Positions 18,201-26,359 of a DNA stretch of 64,000 nt are shown one piece after another. Numbering within the stretch: the stretch's first letter is position 1; each line of letters opens with the position of its first letter. The notes under the pieces were generated by a model. It made no database searches and was not told the DNA's origin. It was given only the letters and a program-made list of their open reading frames with translations. This DNA is from Aphanizomenon flos-aquae FACHB-1287 (GTDB lineage: Bacteria; Cyanobacteriota; Cyanobacteriia; Cyanobacteriales; Nostocaceae). A program made the position numbers and the translations under genes. Location of the stretch: the NCBI RefSeq assembly GCF_014698755.1, contig NZ_JACJTO010000025.1, positions 1-64,000 on the forward strand, in the 5' to 3' direction.

Positions 18201-18242
18201 AGTAAAAATCAGCAAGGTTCACAGTTACAATTATTAATGTAA
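15216..18242 (+). CDS. sbcC: SbcC/Rad50-type exonuclease ATPase subunit
   Basis: This is the SMC-like ATPase of the SbcCD (Mre11-Rad50) nuclease, which opens hairpins and blocked DNA ends. The 1008-residue protein has an N-terminal Walker A GSNGAGKSS (about 32-40), two very long Gln/Glu-rich coiled coils, and a zinc hook CPLC at 498-501 (CPLCERPLD). It also has a C-terminal ABC signature YSGGEAFRINFA and a Walker B LLVVDEGFGTQDGEG. It is full length with no damage. sbcD is not in the window, which is common in cyanobacteria. The gene marks the return to core genome after the left island. Confidence 0.93.
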   Translation: MIPIQLIIKNFLSYRDAALDFSGLHTACICGSNGAGKSSLLEAITWAIWGESRATVEDDVIHSGAKEVRIDFTFQSGQQTYRVIRNRVRGGTSILEFQIETTSGFRALTGKGLKATQDVILEHIKLDYETFINSAYLRQGKADEFMLKRPAERKEILAELLKLNQYDELEERAKNSFKIYRIRGEDLERSLENIKVQLQQREITENQRAELEAQLQDLQQVQTFENSQLQSLQVIQHQRQNWEQQLNFLRQRYDNLSQDSDRLQQEQIAVKSQLADLEKILNQEVDIQAGYTQYQNLQSQEEILSGKFEQHTRATNLKQQKQQQLYKQTQDLERQLQQAEAQLAALEQQEQEIIQTLSKSGDIETALSQLNNARQHLANLDQLQMQVTPLLQQRVKLQTQLDRTHASLVAKLEQIQATEKQLQNQHHRQPQLQQALTEIGTQIEELEKKRVYLQRVQEKGQERRHFIERLQAHQGDYEKLLAELEQKLQMLQNPDALCPLCERPLDEHHWSKVIEKTQSEYEDTQGQFWVVREQMAFSDREIQVLRQEYREISQKLSGYDSLREKRGQLAAQLQATTDVQQQLLQIISEKEHLEHSLEIGDYAPEKQAEIQELDHYLQQLNYSEKDHSLARSEVDKFRWAEIKQGQIKDALKRQAQLIAKKPELTTNISQLQLQLQQGQTDSNFAQEIANLEQQISEIAYNYEQHNYLRQSVRQGQSWQLRHQQLLSAQEQYPQFRNKSQDLEYSLQTIFKEKQTLIQQIDNIVKQLSDSANPTAQINTLEQQLANRRRELDNKISQLGQLKQMSLQLATLQNQYEQDGQQLQICKQQQRVYQELAQAFGKNGIQALMIENILPQLEAEANQLLSRLSANQFHVQFITQKAGRSGKSSKKNAKLIDTLDILIADARGTRSYETYSGGEAFRINFAIRLALAKLLAQRAGASLQLLVVDEGFGTQDGEGCDRLVAAINAISSDFACILTVTHMPHLKEAFQARIEVSKNQQGSQLQLLM

Positions 18243-18291
18243 TTTCAATCTCAGATATGGCAGTTTCTGGTATTATGAAGTACAGATATTA

Positions 18292-18340
18292 ATGATCAAA
18301 CTCTTGTGGTGCGGGCATCTTGCCAGCCAAGACTGTACCT
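18292..18340. repeat. Dispersed repeat, copy 1
   Basis: A stretch with ACTCTTGTG, GCGGGCATCTTGCCAGC and TGTACCT recurs in diverged form at 37042-37090. The core GGGCATCTTGCC is an imperfect palindrome typical of small dispersed cyanobacterial repeats. Confidence 0.6.
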
Positions 18341-18388
18341 CCCCCTTATGGTAATCCGCTGTAATGAAAAAAATATTATTATCTGCTC

Positions 18389-19069
18389 ATGCTGAGATTA
18401 ATTACTGACTTTGACGGTCCAATTATGGATGTTTCGGAACGATACTACCGCGTTTATCAGTTGTGTCTAGAGAAAACCCGATATCCCGAACAAACAATTA
18501 TAGAACTTTCTAAGGCTGAATTTTGGCAACTCAAGCGATCGCACACTCCCGAACTACAAATCGCCTTAAAATCGGGTTTAGATCCACAACAAGGGCAAGA
18601 ATTTTCCCAAATCCGTAAACAAACGGTTCACACCCTACCTTATTTCCAGTATGATGCGCTGATCCCAACTGCATTAGACGCACTCAGCAAAGTTCAATCC
18701 GCCGGTGTTGATTTAGCCGTAATGACGATGCGACGGTTACGAGAACTAGATTATGCTTTTAATCGCCATAATCTGGCTGAGTTTTTCCCCGAAAACCGCC
18801 GTTATTGCCTCAGTAACGACTATGTAAAAACCCGTGATGTGGAAGATAAACCTTTGTTAATGGCTAGAGCATTAGCTGAACTCCCCCCTGTGACTGATAC
18901 CTGGATGGTAGGAGACACAGAAGCCGACATTACTGCTGCCAAAAAACATCATATTAAAATTATCGCAGTTGAGTCGGGTATCCGGGATCGCACTCAGTTA
19001 ACATCATATCAGCCTGATTTAATTGTTCCCGACCTAAAAACCGCCGTAGATTTTATCCTTAACCAGTAG
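18389..19069 (+). CDS. HAD-superfamily hydrolase
   Basis: This is a 226-residue phosphatase-type HAD protein. Motif I is DFDGPIMD (residues 7-14), where the second catalytic Asp is Gly-Pro shifted compared with the classic DxDGT. Motif II is AVMTMRR, the Lys motif is about VEDKPLLMARAL, and motif IV is MVGDTEADITAAK. The cap region between 20 and 90 is alpha-helical, as in phosphoglycolate phosphatase relatives. The substrate is not predictable. It stands alone, about 150 bp after sbcC. Confidence 0.8.
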   Translation: MLRLITDFDGPIMDVSERYYRVYQLCLEKTRYPEQTIIELSKAEFWQLKRSHTPELQIALKSGLDPQQGQEFSQIRKQTVHTLPYFQYDALIPTALDALSKVQSAGVDLAVMTMRRLRELDYAFNRHNLAEFFPENRRYCLSNDYVKTRDVEDKPLLMARALAELPPVTDTWMVGDTEADITAAKKHHIKIIAVESGIRDRTQLTSYQPDLIVPDLKTAVDFILNQ

Positions 19070-19114
19070 TTATAAAAATTATGGGTAATCGGCCATCAAC
19101 CAATTACCCATTAC

Positions 19115-19738
19115 TTAACGCAAAAAGCTGCTTACTAACCACATCAATATAAAAGTCAACAGCGTAGAAAACTGATCCCCTGTCAAATTTATCAATGGTA
19201 ATGGCAATATCCAGCCAGCAATTAGACCACCAGCAATTAAGCCAACAATTAAACTAACAAGCGTAAATAAAACCGCTCTACCAAACCTACGTTCCTTGCG
19301 ATTGAGGAAGTAAATACCAATACCCAACCCAGCCACTAATGTTAATTGCAAAACCTGCCCGCTACCACCAGGGTAAAGCAAACTAATTGCACTCAAACCC
19401 AGATACCAAGCTCCTGGCAACAGTATATCCATGAACGTGGGTTGATCCAAACTCCGTTGTAACCATGCGGGAGACTGTCTACCCGGAGTTGGGTCTGGTT
19501 GAGTAGAAGATGGAATTCGCATCTCTGGAAACCGGATACGCTCAGGCACTTTGATTTTACCTTCTTGGCGCATCCGTAGACGCTCCATTAGAATCGCATC
19601 ATAAGCAGCTTCAATAACATCTCGGACAATACCATCACCACCATGTTGTTCTAACAGGCGATTCCGAACATCCTGAATTTCATCGAAGCTTGCGTCTTCT
19701 GATACCCCAAGTTTTTCGTAGGGACTTTGATCACTCAT
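19115..19738 (-). CDS. CPP1-like (J-like chaperone) membrane protein
   Basis: The N-terminus SPYEKLGVSEDASFDEIQDVRNRL is a J-domain-like fold without the HPD motif, as in the plant and cyanobacterial family 'chaperone-like protein of POR1'. After a Pro-rich linker (about 75-95) come three or four hydrophobic segments (about 103-205). Family members protect protochlorophyllide oxidoreductase and sit in photosynthetic membranes. At 207 residues it is full length. It converges on the HAD gene. Confidence 0.85.
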   Translation of the reverse strand: MSDQSPYEKLGVSEDASFDEIQDVRNRLLEQHGGDGIVRDVIEAAYDAILMERLRMRQEGKIKVPERIRFPEMRIPSSTQPDPTPGRQSPAWLQRSLDQPTFMDILLPGAWYLGLSAISLLYPGGSGQVLQLTLVAGLGIGIYFLNRKERRFGRAVLFTLVSLIVGLIAGGLIAGWILPLPLINLTGDQFSTLLTFILMWLVSSFLR

Positions 19739-20298
19739 GGGAGATTATTACTTCAGCTTCAATCAGCGGTACTTTTTATTTTACAGAAAAACAACTTTAG
19801 ATTTTATAGAGATAAAGACAACAACTAATTGACACTCACTGTACCTAAAGGTTTAATGATTTTTGGTTCAATGAGTCCACTTAAACATTGGGCTTTTATT
19901 GTGGTTGATTAACCTTCCACAAAACTCATTGTACCATAATCCGTCCTAGACGGACTGGGTTTTCAACATAAATTTTCTGCTCGAAAATTATGGTTTTGAG
20001 ATTGATGAAACTTGTACTACTGTAAGTTTTTTAGGGCTTGATAATGGACTTTTGGATCTGGTCATCACAATTATAGTTTATGGAAATAATCAGGATTATC
20101 ATCTTTATCCTCTGTAAATTTTGAATTACTACCAAAGTATAACCTGCGTTATTACGCAATTATGTTTAGCTTTTAGTCATCAGCCACCCATTTAAGTGGG
20201 AGTAAATACAGGTAATTAAAACTTCCTCTTTTTTATTATTCCTGCTGAGGGTTGGATGTTGATGTTAATTCTCTGTACATTTGTCTAAAATAATAGCC
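19739..20298. other. 560-bp intergenic region upstream of the response regulator
   Basis: There is no supported gene. It contains a short stem CCGTC-CTA-GACGG (19941-19953) followed by ACTGGGTTTTC, and a weak CCAC..GTGG stem near 20176-20191. The length suggests a long 5' leader or an unannotated small RNA ahead of the regulator gene, but nothing in the sequence proves either. Confidence 0.35.
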
Positions 20299-20997
20299 AT
20301 GACTGCTGCCAAGATTCTTGTAGTTGATGATGATCCTGCGGTTCGGAATTTAATCCAACGCTTTCTGCTCAAACAAAATTATCAAGTTGAGTCTGCCGAG
20401 GACGGGAGGACTGGTTTAAGTATGTTTGAGCAATTTCACCCTGACTTGGTAATTTTAGATGTTAATTTACCCGATTTAATTGGTTTTAACCTCTGTCAAG
20501 ATATGCAAAGTCGTAGTGGTGTATTTGTACTTTTACTGACTAGCAGAACAGACGAAGGTGATAAAATTCGCGGTTTTTCTAAAGGTGCTGATGACTATCT
20601 GACTAAGCCATTCGGTTTGGGAGAGTTAGAGGTAAGAGTAGCAGCAATTTTAAGAAGGCAACGAGTTGTAACTAATGTAGAACAGCAACGTCTGGTCTTT
20701 GACAAGTTAACAATTGATTCTACTCGCCGGGAAGTAATCCTCAGTAACGAACCTATTCCCTTAACATCTCTGGAGTTTGACTTATTGTATTTTTTAGCCA
20801 GTCATCCAGCGTGGGTTTGGCGACGGTCTGAACTTATCCAAGAAGTTTGGGACTATGAATATGTTGGGGATCAACGGGTTGTAGATGTCCATATCGGTCA
20901 AATTCGCAAGAAAATCGAAATTGATCCGACTCAATCAACATTGATTCATACTATCCGTGGTGTAGGTTATAAGTTTGAATGTACTACTTCTTCTTAA
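20299..20997 (+). CDS. OmpR/PhoB-family response regulator
   Basis: The receiver domain (about 5-120) has VDDD acidic residues, the phospho-acceptor Asp in LVILDVNLPD, a Thr/Ser in LLLTSR and the Lys in YLTKPF. The C-terminal winged helix (about 135-230) has LTSLEFDLLYFLASHPAWVWRRSELIQEVW and RVVDVHIGQIRKKIE. The start is placed at ATG 20299 (MTAAKILVVDDD); an in-frame TTG at 20281 would add six residues. No sensor kinase is adjacent, so the signal it answers to is unknown. Confidence 0.85.
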   Translation: MTAAKILVVDDDPAVRNLIQRFLLKQNYQVESAEDGRTGLSMFEQFHPDLVILDVNLPDLIGFNLCQDMQSRSGVFVLLLTSRTDEGDKIRGFSKGADDYLTKPFGLGELEVRVAAILRRQRVVTNVEQQRLVFDKLTIDSTRREVILSNEPIPLTSLEFDLLYFLASHPAWVWRRSELIQEVWDYEYVGDQRVVDVHIGQIRKKIEIDPTQSTLIHTIRGVGYKFECTTSS

Positions 20998-21034
20998 AAA
21001 ATAGCCTTGACTACAATTTGTAAACTTCCGCCAC

Positions 21035-21057
21035 TCCCACGCCTTTAGGGCGTGGGA
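21035..21057. terminator. Strong GC hairpin after the response regulator gene
   Basis: TCCCACGCC (21035-21043) pairs with GGCGTGGGA (21049-21057) around TTTAG, 38 bases past the regulator stop. No T-run follows closely. The same hairpin type (CCCACGCC..GGCGTGGG) occurs at IS200/IS605 ends, so it may be an IS relic that acts as a terminator. Confidence 0.45.
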
Positions 21058-21185
21058 TTATCAACTTAGCCATTTTACCAGTATACCCTGTAAACTGACT
21101 TAGGTAATTTAAAATTGATCAGATTAGGGTAAAGCTTTTTGAACAAATAGAGTTCGTTTATTAATTTGTACAGTATTTCTATTGA

Positions 21186-21380
21186 CTACTGATGAAATAA
21201 AGTTTCCAAGTAAACACGAGCCGCTCGGCGATCGCTCTCACCATTTTGCAGCAAAAATAGCGATAAAGCCGCTGTTAATACTCGATTTTGATCCCAATCA
21301 GGATGGCTCTCTAAGTAGTTGTTCATGGATTCCTGTAATATTGTGGGAATTTCGGTCAAGATGGGGACTGTTGTGTTCAT
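21186..21380 (-). CDS. DUF2811 family protein
   Basis: This 64-residue cyanobacterial protein starts MNTTVPILTEIPTILQESMN. It contains YLESHPDWDQNRVLTAALSLFLLQNGE and ends RRAARVYLETLFHQ, the whole length of the DUF2811 family. A longer frame would add eight residues (ATG 21404), but family members start at MNTTV and GCAGGAAAAT precedes this ATG. The function is unknown; the single domain resembles a ribbon-helix-helix-like small regulator in size only. Confidence 0.85.
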   Translation of the reverse strand: MNTTVPILTEIPTILQESMNNYLESHPDWDQNRVLTAALSLFLLQNGESDRRAARVYLETLFHQ

Positions 21381-21965
21381 AAAATTTTCCTGCAGATTAA
21401 TCAAGGGAAGTTACTTGTGTTCATTTTTACTGAGGGCTGATTCGTAATCGGTTGGGAAGGTAGAGAGGGAAATTAAAATAAACCGGAATCAAGATGAAGA
21501 TGTGCAAGGGAATCAAACACAAGACTCATCATTTTGCGCTCACAAGGGGTGGATTTGTCAATGCTGCGAAATGTTAACAATTAGCAGTCAAAAATAAATC
21601 CTCACGCCATAATCAGCTTTGTAACTATATTTTCGTTACGTAACTTCATAAAAACTCGGTTGTTAAGTCTGTGAGTTGTGAAAAATTAACAATCCCCAAT
21701 AAGTTAGCAATGGCTGATTAACTCGTAGAATTTCTGTGGAAAAGTACCTAATTACCTGTGGAAATCCTGTGGAATCAATTTGGAAAACAGTAGTTAATAA
21801 TAAGAATTACCAAAATGTTAGGAAACTATGATATATCAAGCAAATAACTAATTAAGTGGCGATTCGAGAATCCGCTAAATGTACGTTACAATTTAAACCA
21901 TACCTGCTACAATAAAAACTCGTAGTCCTATTAATTTTTAACTATCCCCCTCTTGTGAAATTGGA
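21381..21965. other. 585-bp intergenic region upstream of terC
   Basis: There is no supported gene. The region separates the divergent DUF2811 and TerC genes. It holds three DnaA-box-like sites (listed separately), a GTTACGTAAC palindrome near 21638, and AT-rich sequence. Promoters for both flanking genes must lie here, but I cannot place them confidently. Confidence 0.4.
21735..21776 (+). promoter_or_regulatory. Cluster of three DnaA-box-like nonamers
   Basis: TGTGGAAAA (21735-21743, reverse complement TTTTCCACA, a DnaA box reported for cyanobacteria), TGTGGAAAT (21757-21765) and TGTGGAATC (21768-21776) lie within 42 bp in one orientation. No dnaA or dnaN is nearby, so this is a weak origin candidate. 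It could equally be a regulatory DnaA site or chance. Confidence 0.3.
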
Positions 21966-22727
21966 ATGTTAGACGAAATATTTAATTACCTAAACTTTCA
22001 CTTCAGCGTTGACGAAATATTTAATTACCTAAACTTTCACTTCAGCGTTGAAGCCTCCATTGTTCTCTTGATTTTAGTATTTTTAGAAGCGGTACTATCC
22101 GCTGATAATGCGATCGCCCTTGCTGCGATCGCCCAAGGACTAGAAAACAAAAAACAAGAAGCCCAAGCCCTCAATATTGGTTTAGTCTTTGCTTATGTTC
22201 TAAGAATTACCCTACTGTTAACAGCGACTTGGGTACAAAAATTTTGGCAATTTGAACTTTTAGGCGCTGGTTATCTCTTATGGTTAGTATTTCAACACTT
22301 CAGTTCCCAAGAAGACAAAGACAATCATCATCACGGACCACGGTTTAACTCTCTGTGGCAAGCTATACCCGTGATTGCCCTAACAGATTTAGCTTTTTCC
22401 TTGGATAGTGTCACAACAGCGATCGCAGTTTCTCAAGAAGCATGGTTAGTAATCACCGCTACAACCATTGGTATTGTCGCCCTCAGATTCATGGCCGGAT
22501 TATTTATCCGCTGGTTAGATGAATATGAAAATCTAGAAGACGCAGGTTATATTACTGTCGCATTTGTGGGTTTACGGTTGCTGTTAAAAGTCATCAATGA
22601 TGATTTAGTACCACCACAATGGCTGGTAGTAACTGTTATTGGTGTGATTTTAGCTTGGGGATTTTCTAAGCGTACCGTTGTTGAATTAGTCCCAGAAGAA
22701 AGGGAAAAAACTAAAGTCTCAAAGTGA
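21966..22727 (+). CDS. TerC-family integral membrane protein
   Basis: This 253-residue protein has seven or so membrane segments and the family's acidic motifs FLEAVLSADNAIALAAIA (about 42-59) and LTDLAFSLDSVTTAIAV (about 142-158). TerC proteins take part in metal (Mn2+, Ca2+) homeostasis or tellurite resistance; in phototrophs a TerC homologue aids thylakoid membrane protein insertion. A His-rich loop (DNHHHGPR) may bind metal. The N-terminus carries a 13-residue perfect duplication (DEIFNYLNFHFSV twice), which lengthens the region before the first membrane helix. Confidence 0.85.
   Translation: MLDEIFNYLNFHFSVDEIFNYLNFHFSVEASIVLLILVFLEAVLSADNAIALAAIAQGLENKKQEAQALNIGLVFAYVLRITLLLTATWVQKFWQFELLGAGYLLWLVFQHFSSQEDKDNHHHGPRFNSLWQAIPVIALTDLAFSLDSVTTAIAVSQEAWLVITATTIGIVALRFMAGLFIRWLDEYENLEDAGYITVAFVGLRLLLKVINDDLVPPQWLVVTVIGVILAWGFSKRTVVELVPEEREKTKVSK
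21972..22049 (+). repeat. 39-bp perfect tandem duplication in terC
   Basis: Positions 21972-22010 are repeated exactly at 22011-22049 (each begins GACGAAATATTTAATTACC and ends CTTCAGCGTT). The duplication keeps the frame and doubles 13 residues at the N-terminus of the TerC protein. Perfect identity implies a recent event. Confidence 0.95.
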
Positions 22728-22795
22728 GGAGGACGGGAACTAGGTAACAGGTAAGAGTTTTATTACCAACTACCTTTCCTGAACCTTTCCTCAAT

Positions 22796-23458
22796 TCATA
22801 ACAAACCCCGATAACGAATAAAAATCAAAACCACAGCCCAAGAACCTAATGCTACCTTAACAGCAACTAGGATGTTTAATATCGGTAAAATTCCACCGCT
22901 GAATAAGGCCCCTAACTCACCGTGGGGTAATTCTAGCCCCGATAAAGTTATCACTGCTAAAACAATGAAAACCAATACCGAAACCTTTTCCCAAGTAGCA
23001 GCGTGCCAACGGTGATAAATATCCTGCATCCACTGGTATGATGAAGTAATTGCTATAAGTCCAATTGCTGTACCACCAGCCACACCAGCCGCAAAACCGC
23101 CCCCAGGGCTCAAATGTCCCCTAATTGCTAATTCAATACCCACTAACGCCGCAATTGTCGCCCCTAGACGAGCTAATATTATTGATGGTTGATCTTTGAA
23201 TTGATAAATACTGCAAGATGGTTTGTCATTAGCTAGTAAAAAATTAGCTCCGAGAATGGCGATAGTAAAAACAATTACTTCAAAGATTGTATCATATAAC
23301 CGATTTCTGAAAATAATCCCGGATACCGCATTGGGAACACCACTTTCTTTAACTACTGTTTCCACAATGGAAATATCTGATAAATTCGGTTCATAATTAG
23401 GCATGATCAGCATTTTCACAAATAAAGCTATTCCCGCTAAAATGTAGACTAATTTCAT
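22796..23458 (-). CDS. mnhB: Mrp-type Na+/H+ antiporter subunit B
   Basis: This is a membrane subunit of the multi-protein Mrp (Mnh) cation/proton antiporter, related to complex I. It contains the MnhB signature IRGHLSPGGGFAAGVAGGTA and about five hydrophobic segments. The start is set at ATG 23458 (MKLVYILAGIALF), which has AGGGGAG ten bases upstream. A TTG at 23482 would overlap the previous gene. It is the last gene of the seven-gene operon running from 26691 down to 22796. Confidence 0.85.
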   Translation of the reverse strand: MKLVYILAGIALFVKMLIMPNYEPNLSDISIVETVVKESGVPNAVSGIIFRNRLYDTIFEVIVFTIAILGANFLLANDKPSCSIYQFKDQPSIILARLGATIAALVGIELAIRGHLSPGGGFAAGVAGGTAIGLIAITSSYQWMQDIYHRWHAATWEKVSVLVFIVLAVITLSGLELPHGELGALFSGGILPILNILVAVKVALGSWAVVLIFIRYRGLL

Positions 23459-23478
23459 AAATGCTGCTCCCCTAAATG

Positions 23479-24021
23479 TCAAACATGGAAATATTTTAAA
23501 ATTGTTTTTGGTGATGAAAGTTCACTTTCTATAATGTTATAGATACGTTGCACTCGAATTGCAGTTTGGTAGGTTTCTTCTCCTTGATTACTTTCTTCTA
23601 AACGCACACAAGTAGCATGAATTTCCTTTTCTATTAATGCCTGTTGTAAACTTTGGTTATTGCTATAGGAAACAATTTCTAGCCGTAAGTAATGTTTGTT
23701 AAAAATCTGGCGAAATTCGTTGATAAGTTGTGGGAAAGTGCTATCCTGATTTTTTTCTATTGACTGATTTTCAATAACACCAAGACGCAAAACTAAAGAT
23801 GAACGGACCGCAATTGCATAGAGAGTAATTGATAGCATTGTTCCCATTAATGCTTCTGTTAAAGCCACATCTGCTGCTCCTAAAACTGCATCTACCATTG
23901 CGGCTATGGCACCGAGTACCCCACGAATTACTAAGGCATGATAGGGGTTAGTTTGGGTTACTAACATCCCCGCAGTTAAGGGTAATAAAGCAATGATTAA
24001 ATAGAGATAAGTATCATTCAT
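23479..24021 (-). CDS. Mrp operon DUF4040 subunit (MrpA C-terminal/MbhD-like)
   Basis: The N-terminal half has three membrane segments with the DUF4040 motif GVLGAIAAMVDAVLGAADVALTEALMGTMLSITLYAIAV, equivalent to the MbhD-like part of MrpA. The C-terminal 90 residues are soluble. Cyanobacterial Mrp operons often carry this small protein in place of the full MrpA. Its start overlaps the end of mnhG by eight bases (ATGAATGA). Confidence 0.8.
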   Translation of the reverse strand: MNDTYLYLIIALLPLTAGMLVTQTNPYHALVIRGVLGAIAAMVDAVLGAADVALTEALMGTMLSITLYAIAVRSSLVLRLGVIENQSIEKNQDSTFPQLINEFRQIFNKHYLRLEIVSYSNNQSLQQALIEKEIHATCVRLEESNQGEETYQTAIRVQRIYNIIESELSSPKTILKYFHV

Positions 24022-24292
24022 TTTTTGCCTCTTGTGTTGAACAATATGCTAATACATAACCCAGCATAGTATTCCAAATTGCTAAGGAAATAATGCCCAG
24101 AATAAGTAATGGCCATTCACTGGGTATTTTCAATAATAGTCCGATGATAATAATCATTGAACCTAGAGTATCAGCAACAGAAAGTCCATGTAATTTGAAT
24201 AATACTGATCTGTTACTAACTAAATGAAAAGTTCCCCAAAACCAAAAAACTATGCCTATACCTATACAGCTATAACTCAGAAAGTTGATCAT
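24014..24292 (-). CDS. mnhG: Mrp-type Na+/H+ antiporter subunit G
   Basis: This is a small membrane protein (92 residues, three hydrophobic helices) with the MnhG pattern FHLVSNRSVLFKLHGLSVADTLGSMIIIIGLLL. The start at 24292 is fixed by an ATGA overlap with mnhF. A longer frame upstream (to 24385) lies inside mnhF and is not used. It works as part of the Mrp complex in the membrane. Confidence 0.85.
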   Translation of the reverse strand: MINFLSYSCIGIGIVFWFWGTFHLVSNRSVLFKLHGLSVADTLGSMIIIIGLLLKIPSEWPLLILGIISLAIWNTMLGYVLAYCSTQEAKNE

Positions 24293-24546
24293 ACTTCCCC
24301 CAATCTTCTCAGAATATGTGCTAATAATATTAATCCGGCATTTCCTACACTCAAAATAATCGCTGCGACTACACCAATCATCCAATCATCTCGCAAAACG
24401 GAAACTACAAGAATCATGATTGCTACTTTACTGGAAATACTACCAAAAGCTAACATTTTCTGCCAAGTATCATCACTTTTCCCAGCTTCATAAATGGGAA
24501 TAAGTAAAGCTACAATCATTGCCATTAAGACTATTTCTAAGTTCAT
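24289..24546 (-). CDS. mnhF: Mrp-type Na+/H+ antiporter subunit F
   Basis: This 85-residue protein has three membrane segments. It shows the MnhF character in position and composition (MIVALLIPIYEAGKSDDTWQK, then VAAIILSVGNAGLILLAH). It lies between mnhE (5-bp gap) and mnhG (ATGA overlap), the standard E-F-G order. Confidence 0.8.
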   Translation of the reverse strand: MNLEIVLMAMIVALLIPIYEAGKSDDTWQKMLAFGSISSKVAIMILVVSVLRDDWMIGVVAAIILSVGNAGLILLAHILRRLGEV

Positions 24547-24551
24547 AATTG

Positions 24552-24929
24552 TTACCTGCCAGGTTTAATTTGGTGGACTTCATACCATCCTTCTTCGTGG
24601 TATTTCAAAACTATGGTTTTAGGGGTAAAGGTAATCAGAAATATATCAATAAAAACCAATAAAGGTGATCTGTTGAGTTTGACTTTCTCCATGATAATTT
24701 CTTCTTGATTATGGGGACGCAGGATAATTTCAAATGCCTCTATAAAAGCCAATGGAATGGTAATGATAATTTTAATTATCACCTTTAACCAAGCTTTTAA
24801 TTTTTCTGGTGAGGATTTACCACGTGGTAAAAGTAAGGCAATAATGACACCAATGATAATATTTGTTAAACTCACGTTAGCAGTGAGTAAAAACCAAATT
24901 GATAATCTTAATATGAGATGTCCAATCAT
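24552..24929 (-). CDS. mnhE: Mrp-type Na+/H+ antiporter subunit E
   Basis: This is the MnhE family, with two N-terminal membrane helices (FLLTANVSLTNIIIGVIIALLLP) and then a soluble domain with ITFTPKTIVLKYHEEGWYEVH, a typical MnhE ending (the P-G-T-x-V motif appears as TPKTIV). The start at 24929 is set by an ATGA overlap with mnhD; an in-frame ATG at 24944 lies within mnhD. It is 125 residues, slightly shorter than many family members. Confidence 0.85.
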   Translation of the reverse strand: MIGHLILRLSIWFLLTANVSLTNIIIGVIIALLLPRGKSSPEKLKAWLKVIIKIIITIPLAFIEAFEIILRPHNQEEIIMEKVKLNRSPLLVFIDIFLITFTPKTIVLKYHEEGWYEVHQIKPGR

Positions 24930-26359
24930 GGGAAAGCCATCCAAAATAGCAAAATTAAAGTCAGACTCATGACACCAACCAAATGCTCAAATTCTTCAAA
25001 TACACGAGGTAAAGATATTGATAACTTTTTGAAAATAACATGATAGGCTAACCAGCCCACAGCAATGGTTATAAGTGCTTTTGTAATATCAGCAATATTA
25101 TAAGCTTGAGGATAGACAATATTGGCAACAATTAAACCAGTGATCAAAAATATTATTGATATCCAAAAACCTGGTTTGATTTCCTGTTCTCCTTCTCGAC
25201 TGTGGGGTAAAAAAATAAATTTAGCAAAAGATATTGCTGTACCGACTGCGGCAATATTCATAATTATAAATTGCCAAGATGCTAAATTTTTCATGCTTAA
25301 ACTTTTGGCGGCAAAACCTGATAATAAAGGAAAACCAGAAATTGATAAACTAGCGATCACTAAGGCTATCCAAATTGTTGTATTAATAGGTTTATATTGC
25401 AATTCTTTAAAATTGCGACTGGGTAAAGAACCCGCAATCAAAAATAAAGATGATTTGACTAATCCATGGGAGAGAGCATAAAATCCACCTACTATTGGTG
25501 CAGCGAGAATAAAGCCTAATTGGGAAATTGTGTGAAAAGCCAACATTCGCTTAGTATCTTTTTCCAAAACAGCATAGGATACACCCATTAAAGCCGTTCC
25601 TACACCGAAAATTCTGACTATGATATCAATTTCTTCGGAAACTAATGCAGTACGCAATAAAGGTAAAACACTGGCTTTAACAACAATTCCTGACATCAAT
25701 GCGGAAACTGGTGTTTCTGATTCAGAATGAGTTAAAGGTAGCCATAAACCGGATACAAAAATCCCCGCTTTGATTAATAATCCCAGAAAAATTAATGCTA
25801 GTGCTTCTGGTGGTGATCCCTTTAAACTTGTAAAACTAAAGGAATGATGTGTCTGATAAACCAGGGCCGCACCAACTAGATAAAACAACATGGCAGTATT
25901 ACTTACAAAGAGATACCGTAAACCTACCCAAATTGAGCGATCGCTACGGGGATAAGCAATTAATAAAAAAGCTGCAATACCACTTACCTCTAAAGCCACA
26001 TATAAACTAATGAAATCTGCACAGACAAAGGCAGCATTGAGACTACCATGGACAATAATCATCTGAGCATAGAAAAAAGCCGTTTTATCACTGCGCCAGC
26101 AGTAGAGAGCAACAGCAGCCGTGACTATAGCATTTGTGAGAATAAAGTAAGCGCTTAACTCGTCTGCTATTAATTTAATACCGAAACTGTCTAGTAAATT
26201 CAGTGTCACTGGTGATGGATTGAGAAATAACTGCAACCCATAAGCAGCAGAAAAAATAGTCCCCCACAGAGTTAAGTGTCGGTTGAGTTTGGGAACGATA
26301 AAAATGATGAATCCTAGAAAAAATGGGGTAGCAATCCAAGTCAATGTAATAGTATTCAT
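24926..26359 (-). CDS. mnhD: Mrp-type Na+/H+ antiporter subunit D (NuoN/NdhF-like)
   Basis: This is the large proton-pumping subunit (477 residues, about 13-14 membrane helices), homologous to complex I antiporter subunits. Key features are the Glu in YVALEVSGIAAFLL, the Lys-rich channel segments LLIKAGIFVSGLWLPLTHSE and ISGIVVKASVLPLLRT-like, and the HTISQLGFIL motif. It has ATGA overlaps with mnhC upstream and mnhE downstream. It would drive Na+ or K+ export coupled to proton uptake, important for salt and alkaline stress. Confidence 0.88.
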   Translation of the reverse strand: MNTITLTWIATPFFLGFIIFIVPKLNRHLTLWGTIFSAAYGLQLFLNPSPVTLNLLDSFGIKLIADELSAYFILTNAIVTAAVALYCWRSDKTAFFYAQMIIVHGSLNAAFVCADFISLYVALEVSGIAAFLLIAYPRSDRSIWVGLRYLFVSNTAMLFYLVGAALVYQTHHSFSFTSLKGSPPEALALIFLGLLIKAGIFVSGLWLPLTHSESETPVSALMSGIVVKASVLPLLRTALVSEEIDIIVRIFGVGTALMGVSYAVLEKDTKRMLAFHTISQLGFILAAPIVGGFYALSHGLVKSSLFLIAGSLPSRNFKELQYKPINTTIWIALVIASLSISGFPLLSGFAAKSLSMKNLASWQFIIMNIAAVGTAISFAKFIFLPHSREGEQEIKPGFWISIIFLITGLIVANIVYPQAYNIADITKALITIAVGWLAYHVIFKKLSISLPRVFEEFEHLVGVMSLTLILLFWMAFP

